Notes under the pieces: model-generated
What the model saw: only the letters and a program-made list of their open reading frames with translations
The model's database searches: none
What the model was told of the DNA's origin: nothing
DNA from: Kitasatospora sp. MAA4
GTDB lineage: Bacteria; Actinomycetota; Actinomycetes; Streptomycetales; Streptomycetaceae
DNA length: 64,000 nucleotides
Reading direction: 5' to 3'
Assembly (NCBI RefSeq): GCF_029893355.1
Contig: NZ_JARZAI010000031.1
Span: forward strand, 1-64,000
Part shown: in pieces, positions 1-8,512 of the stretch
How the letters are laid out: every line of letters starts with the position of its first letter
Numbering within the stretch: position 1 is the first letter of the stretch
Program-made: the position numbers and the translations under genes

Positions 1-102
1 AGCCGGGAGCCGGGAGCCGGGAGCCGGGAGCCGGGAGCCGGGAGCCGGGAGCCGGGAGCCGGGAGCCGGGAGCCGGGAGCCGGGAGCCGGGAGCCGGGAG
101 CC
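1..102. repeat. 7-bp tandem repeat (AGCCGGG)n at the window edge
   Basis: The first 102 bases are about 14.6 perfect copies of AGCCGGG. The array runs off the left edge, so its full length is unknown. The plus-strand frame that becomes the next gene stays open through it, where it would encode the heptapeptide SREPGAG. The array may be coding or may lie just upstream of a gene whose true start is not visible. A perfect array this long is prone to slippage and to misassembly. Confidence 0.95.
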
Positions 103-1437
103 TTCGGCCTGACGTCCGAGTGGCTGATGTACGACGGGCAGGTCGTGCCGTCCGCGATCATCCTCTCGCACGAGGAGCAGCTCGTACGCCTCGAGGAGGG
201 CTGTCCGCCAGCGGTTCCTGTCGCAGTGGTGGCCGGTGATCCCTGCATCGACCAGTTGCGGGCCGGGCTGGCGTTCCGGGATGCCTATCGGCAGGCCTTC
301 GGGGTCCTGTCCGGGCAGAAGCTGGTCGTGCTGTCCTCGACCTGGGGAGCGGGTTCGATCCTGGGTGCGGTCGAGTTGCAGGTGATGCGCCGGGTGCTCG
401 CGGAGCTGCCGGCGGACGAGTACAGGATCGTGGCGGCAGTGCACCCCAATGCCTGGTTCAGCCATGGGGCGTGGCAGATCCGCCACTGGTTGGCCGAGCT
501 TACCGAGGCGGGGCTCTGCCTTCCGGCGCCGGACAGCGATGTGTGGAAGGCCGCCTTGGTGGCCGCGGATGTCGTGGTCGGCGATCACGGCTCTGTGACC
601 CTCTACGGGGTCGCTCTGGGTGTTCCCTGCCTGCTGGGAGCTTTCGATGAGGCGAAGGTCGCGCCTGGTTCGCCGATGGAACGGCTGGGCCGCATCGCCC
701 CGCGGCTCTCGCCGGGGCGGGGCGTGCTCGATCAGGTGGTGAAGTGCCTCTCCGAGAGCCGCGGCAACGAAGAACTCGCCGCCGTCGGGGAGTTGGTGAC
801 GTCCCGTCCCGGTGCGGCTGCGCAGCTGCTGCGGCGCGTGTTCTACGAGCGGATCGGACTGGCTGAGCCGGCGGCGCCTGCCCGGACCAAGCCGATTGCG
901 CTGCCTGGCGTGGAAGCGCTCGGCGCAGCCCCGTTGTCCCCCGTGACGCCGGCGATGTACGTCACGGCAACCGTCGCCGACACGGCCGCGGCAGACGGAC
1001 CGTCCGTCACCGTCCTGGTCCGGCGGTATCCGGCGAGGCTCCAGGGCAGCCGGCTCGAACACCTCGGGGACGCGCACCTGGTCGCGGACCGCCACGACCC
1101 GGACCCGTCCTGGCCGAGTTCGGCGGATGTCCTGCTGGTGGCGTCCGGGCGGGCGCGCCGCGGTGTTCCCGCGGGCTGGAGCGAGCTGGCGGGGCCGTAC
1201 GCGGGCTCCTGGCTGGTGGCCGAGGAAGAGCTCGACGGCGGCTGCCTCGGTCATCTGCGCGACGGGCGCAGCGTCGTGGCGCGCTGGGTCAGCCGGCCGC
1301 AGTGGGCGGGCTTCGCCATCGCCGCATCCGTGCTGTACACGTGGGCGGTGGAGGGGTCGGGCGAGGGCTGGTCGAGAGCCCGCGTCGTCGCCGGGGAGGA
1401 CATGGAGGACGGCGTCCTCGACATCGGCCCGGCCTGA
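1..1437 (+). CDS. GT-B-like (CDP-glycerol glycerophosphotransferase-like) protein, 5' partial
   Basis: The open frame enters from the left edge and gives at least 478 residues. The first in-frame ATG (127) lies inside what looks like conserved sequence (LTSEWLMYDGQVVPSA), so the real start is probably upstream of the window. Motifs such as VVAGDPCIDQLRA, LVVLSSTWGAGS and VVVGDHGSVTLYG resemble the C-terminal donor-binding half of GT-B enzymes of the CDP-glycerol glycerophosphotransferase type. The last 150 residues are less conserved in look. No signal peptide or membrane segment is visible. Enzymatic role and substrate are unknown. It converges on the NB-ARC gene with a 1-base gap. Confidence in coding is high, in function low. 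Confidence 0.7.
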   Translation, partial: SREPGAGSREPGAGSREPGAGSREPGAGSREPGAFGLTSEWLMYDGQVVPSAIILSHEEQLVRLEEGCPPAVPVAVVAGDPCIDQLRAGLAFRDAYRQAFGVLSGQKLVVLSSTWGAGSILGAVELQVMRRVLAELPADEYRIVAAVHPNAWFSHGAWQIRHWLAELTEAGLCLPAPDSDVWKAALVAADVVVGDHGSVTLYGVALGVPCLLGAFDEAKVAPGSPMERLGRIAPRLSPGRGVLDQVVKCLSESRGNEELAAVGELVTSRPGAAAQLLRRVFYERIGLAEPAAPARTKPIALPGVEALGAAPLSPVTPAMYVTATVADTAAADGPSVTVLVRRYPARLQGSRLEHLGDAHLVADRHDPDPSWPSSADVLLVASGRARRGVPAGWSELAGPYAGSWLVAEEELDGGCLGHLRDGRSVVARWVSRPQWAGFAIAASVLYTWAVEGSGEGWSRARVVAGEDMEDGVLDIGPA

Positions 1438-1438
1438 T

Positions 1439-3631
1439 CTACCGCTCCTCCTGCTGGGCTTCCTCGCTCCGGTGTTCGCGCTCGACGTGGGCCTGCGACT
1501 CGGCGAGCCTCCCCTGGACCTCGGGGACGCGCGGGTCGCCGATGGCTTCGAGGAGTTCCAGTGCCGTCCGGTACTGCCGTACGGCACCGGGGTGGTCTCC
1601 CATCTCGGTGCGGACGGTCCCGTGCAGGAGGTGGATGTCGGCGAGCTGGGGGTCCGCGCCCTGGCCGCGCATCAGGTCCGCTGCCGTCTGGAGCGCCTGG
1701 CAGGCATCGGCCGCCAGGCCTGCACGGCGCTGGTTGTCCGCGTAGTGCCTCAGGCACCGGGCTTGGTTGTAGAGATCGGGGCGCTTCAGCTCGGGGTTGT
1801 GGGGGTCGGTCAGCGCGGCGAAGAGATCGTGGGCGTCGAGGAGCTGTCGGGCGGCGGTGGCGTGGTCGCCCACGGCCGTCAGGGCCCGACCGCGGTGGCT
1901 CGCCAGGATGGCGCGCCCCCTGGGGTGGTCCACGTCCGCCAGGGCCTCCAGCGCACTGGTGAACCGGTCGAGCGCCGTGCGGGCGTCGCCCTGGCGCAGG
2001 GCCAGCAGGCCCAGGCACTCCAGAGCGGTGGACTGGGTGCGGTGGTGGTTCAGTTCCCGGGCGAGGGACAGTGCCTGTGTCAGGTGGTCCAGCGCCTGCG
2101 CGTCGTCGTCCTGGGCGGCTGCCCGCTGGAGGTGCGCGAACCCGAGCTGGTACTGCATGCGTGCCACGGCGAGCAGGTCGTCGCTGCGCATGGCGCATTC
2201 CAGTGCTGCGGTGTGGTTGTCGACCCAGTCGTTGTGGGAACCGGTGCGCAGGTAGTAGCCCCACAGGGCCTGGCCCAGCTGCCATCCTTGGTTGTTGCGG
2301 CCTTCGCGGACGGCCAGGTGTACGAGGGCTTGGAAGGTCTCGCGCCGCCCGGCGATCGCCTGAACCGCTTGCTCCGCGTTGTCGAACGCTGTCGGGGTGA
2401 GCGCCGTCGGGGTGAGCGCCGTCGGGTGGGGCTCGGGTTCGTAGCGCCAGCGTCCGGAGATGGCCGAGTCGGCGGCGATCGCGATCGTGAGGTAGTGGTC
2501 GAGGAGTCGGTCGAGTGCGCCCTCGCGCTCTGCTGCTGGTTCCGACTGGTCTGCACAGGCCAGGGCGTGGTCATGGACGAGGTCGTGCATGACGAACCGG
2601 TCGGGGCCCGGCTTGGTGAGCAGGCTCGCGTCCACCAGCGCGCGCATGCCTGCCTTGAGTTGGTCGGTTTCGAGGCCGCCTGCCAGCGCCTGGGCGGCGG
2701 CGAGGTCGAGCGTGCTGGTCGGGTGCAGGCCCAGCAGGCGGTAGAGGCGCGCGTGGTCGGCCGCGAGGCCCTGGTACGACACGTCGAAGATGTCCTTCAC
2801 GGACACATCATCCGGTACCGCGAGGGCGTTCAAGCGGGTTTGCCGGTCGGCGAGTTGGGCCGCGAACTCGGAAAGGCTGCCGGGGATCGCGTCGTCGATC
2901 CGGGCTGCGGCGATCCGAACCGCGAGCGGCAGGCCGGCGCACGCGCGTAGGACCGCCTTGCGGTGTTCGTGAACGTCCGCGGCGGCTCCGGCAGGGCCCA
3001 GCAGGTCCTCGCTGTCGTAATCGGTGAGCGGGCGCAACAGGACGAGTTCCGCATTGTGCGTGCCCCGCAGGCCGGCCAGACGAAGACGGCTGGTGACCAG
3101 CAGCACGCCCTGCTCGGAGCCTGGCATCAGCATCCTGGTCTGGGCCGCGCTGACGGCATTGTCCAGCAGGACGACCACGGGGCCCTGGCTGGTGAGGGAG
3201 CGGAAGCGGGCGGCGAGTGCTTCCAGTCCGTGCGGCCGGTCCTCCTTGGCGACTCCGAGTTCGGCCAGGAACTGCTCCAGTACGGCGGCCGGCTCGCGTG
3301 GGGCTCCCAGGCCCTGGGGGCTGAGGTTCGCGTAGAACTGGTGCCCGGTGAAGTGCTTGCGGTGGCGGTGGATCCAGTGCAGCGCGGTCTCTGTCTTGCC
3401 GATCCCGCCGACGCCGCTCATCACGAAGATCGTGGGCGTGCCGCTGTCGGCGCGCTCGCGATGCACGGCGTCCAGCCGCTCCAGCACCGCGGTCCGGTTG
3501 ACGAACCGGGAGACCGGCTGGGCGAGCATCCGAACGCGATGGTGCGCGGGTGCGTTCTGCTGCAGGTGGACGGTGTGCGCCATGACCACCGTCCCCTCGA
3601 ACTGTCCGCCGCTGATGGAGTTCTCGGTCAT
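1439..3631 (-). CDS. NB-ARC ATPase with C-terminal TPR repeats
   Basis: A 730-residue STAND-type ATPase. After a short N-terminal segment typical of this actinomycete group (SISGGQFEGTVV), an NB-ARC domain covers roughly residues 45-330, with a P-loop GVGGIGKT at 73-80 and a Walker-B-like VVVLLDN. A winged-helix-like region follows, then tetratricopeptide repeats to the C-terminus. Such proteins are related to the ATPase/TPR part of AfsR-like regulators but lack the SARP DNA-binding domain, so this is likely a signalling or scaffold ATPase. ATG at 3631 was chosen, with GTG at 3637 as an alternative; neither has a strong ribosome site. A 15-bp in-frame duplication near 2391-2420 encodes TPTAL twice. 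Confidence 0.85.
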   Translation of the reverse strand: MTENSISGGQFEGTVVMAHTVHLQQNAPAHHRVRMLAQPVSRFVNRTAVLERLDAVHRERADSGTPTIFVMSGVGGIGKTETALHWIHRHRKHFTGHQFYANLSPQGLGAPREPAAVLEQFLAELGVAKEDRPHGLEALAARFRSLTSQGPVVVLLDNAVSAAQTRMLMPGSEQGVLLVTSRLRLAGLRGTHNAELVLLRPLTDYDSEDLLGPAGAAADVHEHRKAVLRACAGLPLAVRIAAARIDDAIPGSLSEFAAQLADRQTRLNALAVPDDVSVKDIFDVSYQGLAADHARLYRLLGLHPTSTLDLAAAQALAGGLETDQLKAGMRALVDASLLTKPGPDRFVMHDLVHDHALACADQSEPAAEREGALDRLLDHYLTIAIAADSAISGRWRYEPEPHPTALTPTALTPTAFDNAEQAVQAIAGRRETFQALVHLAVREGRNNQGWQLGQALWGYYLRTGSHNDWVDNHTAALECAMRSDDLLAVARMQYQLGFAHLQRAAAQDDDAQALDHLTQALSLARELNHHRTQSTALECLGLLALRQGDARTALDRFTSALEALADVDHPRGRAILASHRGRALTAVGDHATAARQLLDAHDLFAALTDPHNPELKRPDLYNQARCLRHYADNQRRAGLAADACQALQTAADLMRGQGADPQLADIHLLHGTVRTEMGDHPGAVRQYRTALELLEAIGDPRVPEVQGRLAESQAHVEREHRSEEAQQEER

Positions 3632-3769
3632 CCCCACAACGCCCCCGCCCCTCGCCCGGCCTCCCCGGCCGTTGGCGGCAGTATCCCAGGGATCGTGGTG
3701 ACCCGGGTAGCCTGACACGCTTTCCGTGCCGAAGGGCGTGAGGGGTCCGGCGGCCGGCAGTTCGCCGTC

Positions 3770-4465
3770 TCAGAGGCCGCGCGCGACCACCGCGAGCACA
3801 CTCTCCACGGCCCGGCGCGCCTCGGCCTCGGGCAGGGTGCGCAGCGGGCCGTCGACCAGGAGGGCGGAGAGGCCGTGCACGGCCGACCAGGCTGCGTACT
3901 CGGCGCCTGGGCGGCGCGTGGCGGGCAGGGTGCCGGCGGTGACCAGGTGGTCGAGGGCGGCGCCGAGGATCAGGAAGGGGTCGGTACCCGGATCCGGGGG
4001 CGGCTCGGGGAGCGGATCCGGGGGTGGCTCGGGGAGCGGCGGGTGCGCGCCGGCGGCCGGCGGGTGCGGGTGTGCGGTGGCGCCGGAGAAGGCGGTGCGG
4101 AACCAGCCGGGCTCGGCGAGCGCGAAGTCCACGTACGCGCGTCCGATCGCGGCCAGCCGGGCCTGGGCCAACCGGGCCTCGTCGGGCGCGGTGATCCCGG
4201 CCATCCGGTGCAGCATCAGCCGTCCCAGTTCGGCCATCGCGCGCTCGCCGACCGCGGCGAGCAGGTCCTCGTGGTTGGCGAAGTGGCGGTAGGCGGCGTT
4301 GTGCGAGACGCCGGCCTCGCGGCTGACTGCTCGCAGGACCACCGCCGAGGGGCCACCGGTGCGGGCGAGCGCCAGTCCGGCGTCGATCAGCGCGGGGTGC
4401 AGGCTGCCGTGGTGGTACGAGCGCTTTGCGTGCTTTGTACCTTCTTCTGGGATTTCGGGCGACAT
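3770..4465 (-). CDS. TetR-family transcriptional repressor
   Basis: A 231-residue regulator with an N-terminal TetR helix-turn-helix (residues about 14-60, including VSREAGVSHNAAYRHFANHEDLLAAV) and a C-terminal ligand domain of the WHG/TetR_C type. ATG at 4465 is preceded by a GAGGTGG ribosome site (minus strand, 4477-4483). The gene is divergent from the exporter at 4544, and the 12-bp inverted repeat between them overlaps this start. This is the classic arrangement of a repressor controlling a drug exporter and itself. The linker carries a proline-rich PLPEPPPDP duplication caused by a 24-bp tandem repeat. The inducer is unknown. Confidence 0.92.
   Translation of the reverse strand: MSPEIPEEGTKHAKRSYHHGSLHPALIDAGLALARTGGPSAVVLRAVSREAGVSHNAAYRHFANHEDLLAAVGERAMAELGRLMLHRMAGITAPDEARLAQARLAAIGRAYVDFALAEPGWFRTAFSGATAHPHPPAAGAHPPLPEPPPDPLPEPPPDPGTDPFLILGAALDHLVTAGTLPATRRPGAEYAAWSAVHGLSALLVDGPLRTLPEAEARRAVESVLAVVARGL
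3991..4038. repeat. 24-bp tandem duplication inside the TetR gene
   Basis: Two adjacent 24-bp copies (3991-4014 and 4015-4038) differ at one base. In the TetR frame they encode a repeated proline-rich octapeptide in the ligand-binding domain, probably an exposed loop that tolerates length change. Confidence 0.9.
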
Positions 4466-4519
4466 GTTGACAGTGTCCACCTCTGGTGCAAGCGTTGCAG
4501 ATGTGCCCACTGTCAACAT
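4464..4519. promoter_or_regulatory. Divergent TetR/exporter promoter region with perfect 12-bp inverted repeat
   Basis: ATGTTGACAGTG (4464-4475) is the exact reverse complement of CACTGTCAACAT (4508-4519), with 32 bases between the arms. Each arm contains TTGACA reading inward, a good -35 hexamer for divergent transcription. The left arm also covers the TetR start codon. The arms are therefore likely operator half-regions bound by the TetR repressor. The -10 boxes are not obvious. Confidence 0.7.
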
Positions 4520-4543
4520 TCCGCACACCCGCGGGAGGCACCC

Positions 4544-6166
4544 ATGTCACCCCAGACATCCGCAGGACGGTACGCGGTTCTGACCGCCGCCTGCCTGGCC
4601 GCGTTCACGATCAACCTGGACACGACGATCGTCAACGTCGCCCTGCCCGACCTCAGCAGTCAGCTGCACGCCGGCACCCGTGACCTGCAATGGATCGTGG
4701 ATGGCTACAACCTCGCCTTCGCCGCCCTGGTGCTGACCGCCGGCTCCCTGGGCGACCGCTTCGGCCGCCGTCCGGCCCTCCTCGCCGGGCTGGCCGGATT
4801 CGCGCTCGCCGCCGGGGCGGGCGCCACCGTCCACTCGCCGGGTGCGCTGGTCCTGCTGCGCTTCGCGATGGGCGGCTGCGCGGCGGTGATCTTCCCGACC
4901 ACCCTCTCGGTGATCACCAACGCCTTCCCCCAGCGGCGCGAACGGGCCAAGGCGGTGGGCATCTGGGGCGCGGTGACCGGGCTCGGCGTCGCGGTCGGCC
5001 CGGTCTGCGGCGGTCTGCTGCTCGCGCACTTCGGCTGGCCGTCGGTCTTCGCCGCGCTGGTGCCGGTCGCGCTGCTCGCGCTGGCCGCCGCCTGGCGCTG
5101 GGTGCCGGAGTCCAGCGCCCCCGAGCAGGCCCGGCTGGACCCGCTCGGCCTGGCCGCCTCCTCCGCGGCGATCGGCCTGCTGGTCTACACGATCATCGAG
5201 GCGCCGCGGCGCGGTTGGACCGCCCCGGCGAGCACCGCGGGCTTCGCCGCGGCCGCCGCGCTGGCGGTGGTCTTCGTGCTGGTCGAGCGCCGCCGGCCGC
5301 ACCCGATGATCGACGTCTCGCTCTTCCGCACCCCGGCGTTCTCCGCCGCCAGCGGGTCGGTCGCGGTGGCGTTCTTCGCGCTGTTCGGCTTCATCTTCCT
5401 GGTCACCCAGTACTTCCAGTTCATCCGGGGCTACGGCACGCTGTCGACCGGCGTGCGGATCCTGCCGGTCGCGTTCACCCTTGCGCTGGGCTCGGTCGCC
5501 GGGGTCGCGCTCGCCACCCGGATCGGCACCCGCAGCGTGGTGACGGCCGGACTGCTCGCGCTGGCGGCCGCGTTCGGCTGGATCGCCCTCTCGCCGGCGT
5601 TCGGCTCCTACGGGCAGATCGTCGGGCAGATGGTGCTGATCGGTGGCGGCCTGGGCCTGACCACCGCACCCGCCACCGAGTCGATCCTCAGCGTGCTGCC
5701 GCCTGCCAAGGCGGGCGTCGGGTCGGCGGTCAACGACGCCACCCGGGAGGCCGGCGGATCGCTGGGCGTCGCGGTGCTCGGCAGCGTCTTCACCTCGCTC
5801 TACGCCCACCGCCTGGCCGCCGGCGCCTTCGCCGCCCTGCCCCACCCGGTGACCGCCACCGCGCAGGAGTCGGTCGGCGCCGCCCTGCACACCGCGGCCA
5901 CCGCCCCCGCCGTCGACCAGGCCGGCCTGCTGGCAGCCGTGCAGAGCTCGTTCATGTCCGGCTTCCACCTGGCCTGCGTGGTCGCCGCCGGCATCTGCGT
6001 ACTGGGCGCAGGCGCCGCACTGGCCCTGCCGGGCCGCCCGCTCCCGAGCCGCTCCGCGGCCGGGGACGGCGGGGCGCAGGCCGGGCCAGCCGGCGACGGT
6101 CTCGGCGGCGTGCCACCAGATCCAGCGGACCGCCGGCTGACCGGCCCGCAAGAGTCGATGCGATGA
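4544..6166 (+). CDS. MFS drug exporter, EmrB/QacA (DHA2, 14-TMS) family
   Basis: A 540-residue membrane transporter, the normal length for DHA2 proton/drug antiporters. Recognisable elements are the N-terminal TM1 with LDTTIVNVALPDL, motif A-like GSLGDRFGRRPALL after TM2, and motif C-like GAVTGLGVAVGPVCGGLL in TM5. The ATG at 4544 follows a GGGAGG ribosome site (4533-4538). It is expected to export a cationic or aromatic compound across the cytoplasmic membrane under control of the divergent TetR protein. The C-terminal tail after the last helix is a non-conserved hydrophilic stretch. Confidence 0.93.
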   Translation: MSPQTSAGRYAVLTAACLAAFTINLDTTIVNVALPDLSSQLHAGTRDLQWIVDGYNLAFAALVLTAGSLGDRFGRRPALLAGLAGFALAAGAGATVHSPGALVLLRFAMGGCAAVIFPTTLSVITNAFPQRRERAKAVGIWGAVTGLGVAVGPVCGGLLLAHFGWPSVFAALVPVALLALAAAWRWVPESSAPEQARLDPLGLAASSAAIGLLVYTIIEAPRRGWTAPASTAGFAAAAALAVVFVLVERRRPHPMIDVSLFRTPAFSAASGSVAVAFFALFGFIFLVTQYFQFIRGYGTLSTGVRILPVAFTLALGSVAGVALATRIGTRSVVTAGLLALAAAFGWIALSPAFGSYGQIVGQMVLIGGGLGLTTAPATESILSVLPPAKAGVGSAVNDATREAGGSLGVAVLGSVFTSLYAHRLAAGAFAALPHPVTATAQESVGAALHTAATAPAVDQAGLLAAVQSSFMSGFHLACVVAAGICVLGAGAALALPGRPLPSRSAAGDGGAQAGPAGDGLGGVPPDPADRRLTGPQESMR

Positions 6167-6283
6167 ACCACGGCGAGCAGGAGCCCAGCTCTGCCCGCAG
6201 TACCGAACGCACCGGCGGAACCTGGCCCACTTGTGTCGCTCCTGCTCCACTCCCGCCGCGACCGCACGTAGTAGAAAGGAAGC

Positions 6284-6451
6284 ATGGGAAGACAGGCAGT
6301 CGTGGTGCTCTACGTGCTCGCTCTCGTAGCGGTCGTGGTTGGCGTGGACGTTCTGTTCTTCAGGCACCAGTTCTGGGAGCGGCTGATGGTGAACGTCGGA
6401 ATCGTCCTGGTGTTCGCGGCGTTCGGTTTGAGGTTCCTGAAGCATTCATGA
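6284..6451 (+). CDS. Small two-helix membrane protein (55 aa)
   Basis: A 55-residue protein with a hydrophobic helix at about 5-25, a short loop RHQFWERLM, and a second helix at about 36-50 ending in RFLKHS. The start is supported by AGAAAGGA eight bases upstream. It resembles a small conserved membrane protein seen in streptomycetes (inference from memory of the family, not a search). Function is unknown. It stands alone between the exporter and a minus-strand gene. Confidence 0.8.
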   Translation: MGRQAVVVLYVLALVAVVVGVDVLFFRHQFWERLMVNVGIVLVFAAFGLRFLKHS

Positions 6452-6509
6452 GGTTGCACGGCGCGGTGGGCCCGGGTGCCGTGACCACGCGGCTGCGGCG
6501 CGTGGCGCG

Positions 6510-7409
6510 CTATCGCGGCGCCCGGGTGCGGGCATCGTGCGCGGCGGACCATTCGAGGTCGCTCGGTGTCGGATCGGTGCGCCAGCGGGCCCGCAGGACG
6601 CCGTCCGGGTCGGGCCGGACGGCGGTGAACAGCGGGTGCCGGTCATCCACGGTGACGGGCAGCAGGGCGGCCGCCCGGACGCCGGTGAGGAGCTCCCGCA
6701 GCTGCGCCTCGGGCAACCCGCCGGGGTCGAAGCTGCTGATCCGGCCGTCACAGCTGTCCTCCCGGACCAGCTCATCCGTGGTGTCCTCCTGCGCCAGCAC
6801 GGCGCGCAGCACCGCCTCGACGTCACCGGAGAGGAAGTCCGGCCACACCGTCAGCCGGGCCCGCGGAGCGAGCCCGGCGCGGACCGCCGAGAGGCCGGCC
6901 CGGGTGACGCGGTACCAGCGGCAGGCGTTGTGGACGTAGCCCTCCTCCAGCAGGAGCGCGCCGCCGGGTGGGATGGTCAGCTCCACCAGGGCCCAGAACT
7001 CCGCGTCGGCGGGCCGCTGCGTGCCGGGCTCGTCGTAGCCCGAGGCGTACGGGGAGCGGTCCAGCCGCTCCGGGAACAGTCCGAGCTCGCGGGTTCGCTC
7101 CAGCGCTGGTGCGCAGGGCTCGGCGGAGCCGACGTAGACGTACAGGTCCCAGCCGACGTCGACGCTGAACCTCCCCGCCGCCTCCAGCCGGCACCAGCCG
7201 CCCTCCCCGCGCAGCATGAGCCGGAGCAGCTCCAGACCGACCGCCAGCGGCAGCACCGCGCCGTCGTGGAAACCGGCACCCGCGAGCTGTCCGGGTCCGG
7301 CCGGTACCGCAGCGCGCCGGGGCGACGGGCGACGGATCATGCCCGAGAAAGGCTGTCGAAGCTCGGTGTGCTCATGATCTCGAGCCGAACCTCTACTTGT
7401 ACGATCCAC
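6510..7409 (-). CDS. Streptomycete 'RNA-binding protein'-like hypothetical, N-terminally shortened
   Basis: Up to 299 residues. The core from about residue 38 (GFHDGAVLPLAVGLELLR, GGWCRLE, RFSVDVGWDLYVYVGS) resembles an actinomycete family often annotated as RNA-binding proteins. I recall that family starting with a domain of about 80 residues (YRVTKYDPADRD type) before this point. Here that domain is missing and is replaced by a short, unrelated lead-in. The start is uncertain: GTG at 7409 or ATG at 7340, neither with a clear ribosome site. The gene may be a degraded or shortened paralogue. No catalytic motif is visible. Confidence 0.6.
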   Translation of the reverse strand: MDRTSRGSARDHEHTELRQPFSGMIRRPSPRRAAVPAGPGQLAGAGFHDGAVLPLAVGLELLRLMLRGEGGWCRLEAAGRFSVDVGWDLYVYVGSAEPCAPALERTRELGLFPERLDRSPYASGYDEPGTQRPADAEFWALVELTIPPGGALLLEEGYVHNACRWYRVTRAGLSAVRAGLAPRARLTVWPDFLSGDVEAVLRAVLAQEDTTDELVREDSCDGRISSFDPGGLPEAQLRELLTGVRAAALLPVTVDDRHPLFTAVRPDPDGVLRARWRTDPTPSDLEWSAAHDARTRAPR

Positions 7410-7506
7410 AGGGAGCAGTCACCCCACGACCCCAGGACGACGACACCGCTCCGGGTGCTCCAGCAGCCGCCGGGCCGGGCAGGCGCAGCACCGATCACCG
7501 ACAGGA

Positions 7507-8439
7507 GTGAGCGACCTGACGAGCAGTCGATGGCGACAGTGCCGTCCATTCAGACCTGAGGCGTCCCGCCCGGCCGGGGCGCTGGCTGCGGCCCTGCTGA
7601 CCGTCGCGGCAGTGGTCGGTTCCGGTGTTCCGGCAGCCGCCGACGGCGCTCCGGCGCTCGACACCACCGCGACCGCGCCCGCCGACGCCGAGTCGGACCG
7701 GGTGGGCGCGCTCTTCCTCGGCGATGGCGGAGCCCTCGGGCCGGTCAGGCACTTCTGCACGGCCGTCGTGGTGCCCAGCCCGACCGGCAACCTGCTGCTC
7801 ACCGCTGCCCACTGCATCAGTGACGCCGACGGTGTCACGTTCGCCCCGGGCTATCGCAACGGTGCTGCACCATACGGCAGTTGGCCGGTCACCCGGGTCT
7901 TCACCACCGACGGCTGGAGCCGGGATCGCCAACACGACCCCGACCAGGACTTCGCCTTCCTGGAGGTCGGACCGGACAACGCCGGACGGCGGATCCAGGA
8001 TGTGGTCGGTGCCAACCCGCTCGGCATCTACGCCGCGTTCACCGACCAGGTCCGGCTGTACGGCTACAACAGCACGCAGGACTCCCCCGTGCTCTGTACC
8101 AACGTCACCACCCGTCTCACCGCGCACCAGCGACGGATCCACTGCCCGTCCTACTGGATCGGCACCAGCGGAGGCCCTTGGATCGACACCGCCAGCCATG
8201 CGGTCGTCGGCGTCATCGGCGGTTACCAACTGGGCGGCGACACCGCCGACATCTCGTACAGCGCCTACTTCGACCGGACGATGGCGGATCTCTATCTGCG
8301 GGCGACCGGCCAGGCCAGCGCGGACTGGAGCAGTACGAAGCGCAGACCTTACGGTGGCGACGGCCCTCGGCAACCTCGTCCGCCACGCCACGATCATCAA
8401 CAGAGCCCCGTCGGACGCGAACAGCCGAGCGGTCCCTAG
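7507..8439 (+). CDS. Secreted trypsin/V8-like serine protease
   Basis: A 310-residue precursor with an N-terminal signal peptide (hydrophobic core about 24-40, cleavage probable after AAA-D near 45). The catalytic triad is readable: His102 in TAAHC, Asp148 in DQDFAFL and Ser221 in GTSGGPW. This defines an S1-type extracellular endopeptidase. The C-terminal 30 residues are Pro/Arg/Gln-rich and low in complexity. The proposed GTG start lies directly on an ACAGGA ribosome-like stretch, so the true start may differ by a few codons. It acts outside the cell; the substrate is unknown. Confidence 0.88.
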   Translation: MSDLTSSRWRQCRPFRPEASRPAGALAAALLTVAAVVGSGVPAAADGAPALDTTATAPADAESDRVGALFLGDGGALGPVRHFCTAVVVPSPTGNLLLTAAHCISDADGVTFAPGYRNGAAPYGSWPVTRVFTTDGWSRDRQHDPDQDFAFLEVGPDNAGRRIQDVVGANPLGIYAAFTDQVRLYGYNSTQDSPVLCTNVTTRLTAHQRRIHCPSYWIGTSGGPWIDTASHAVVGVIGGYQLGGDTADISYSAYFDRTMADLYLRATGQASADWSSTKRRPYGGDGPRQPRPPRHDHQQSPVGREQPSGP

Positions 8440-8512
8440 GGAACCCCCTGAGCTACAGATGGGGGACACGCCTGATGGTGGGACAGGTGGATCGGCGTGC
8501 AGCATAGTGATC

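Noticed and set aside
4547..6445. Long minus-strand open frame opposite the MFS exporter (632 residues)
   Set aside because: Composition is Gly/Arg/Gln-rich with no domain; it is the high-GC shadow of the real exporter gene.
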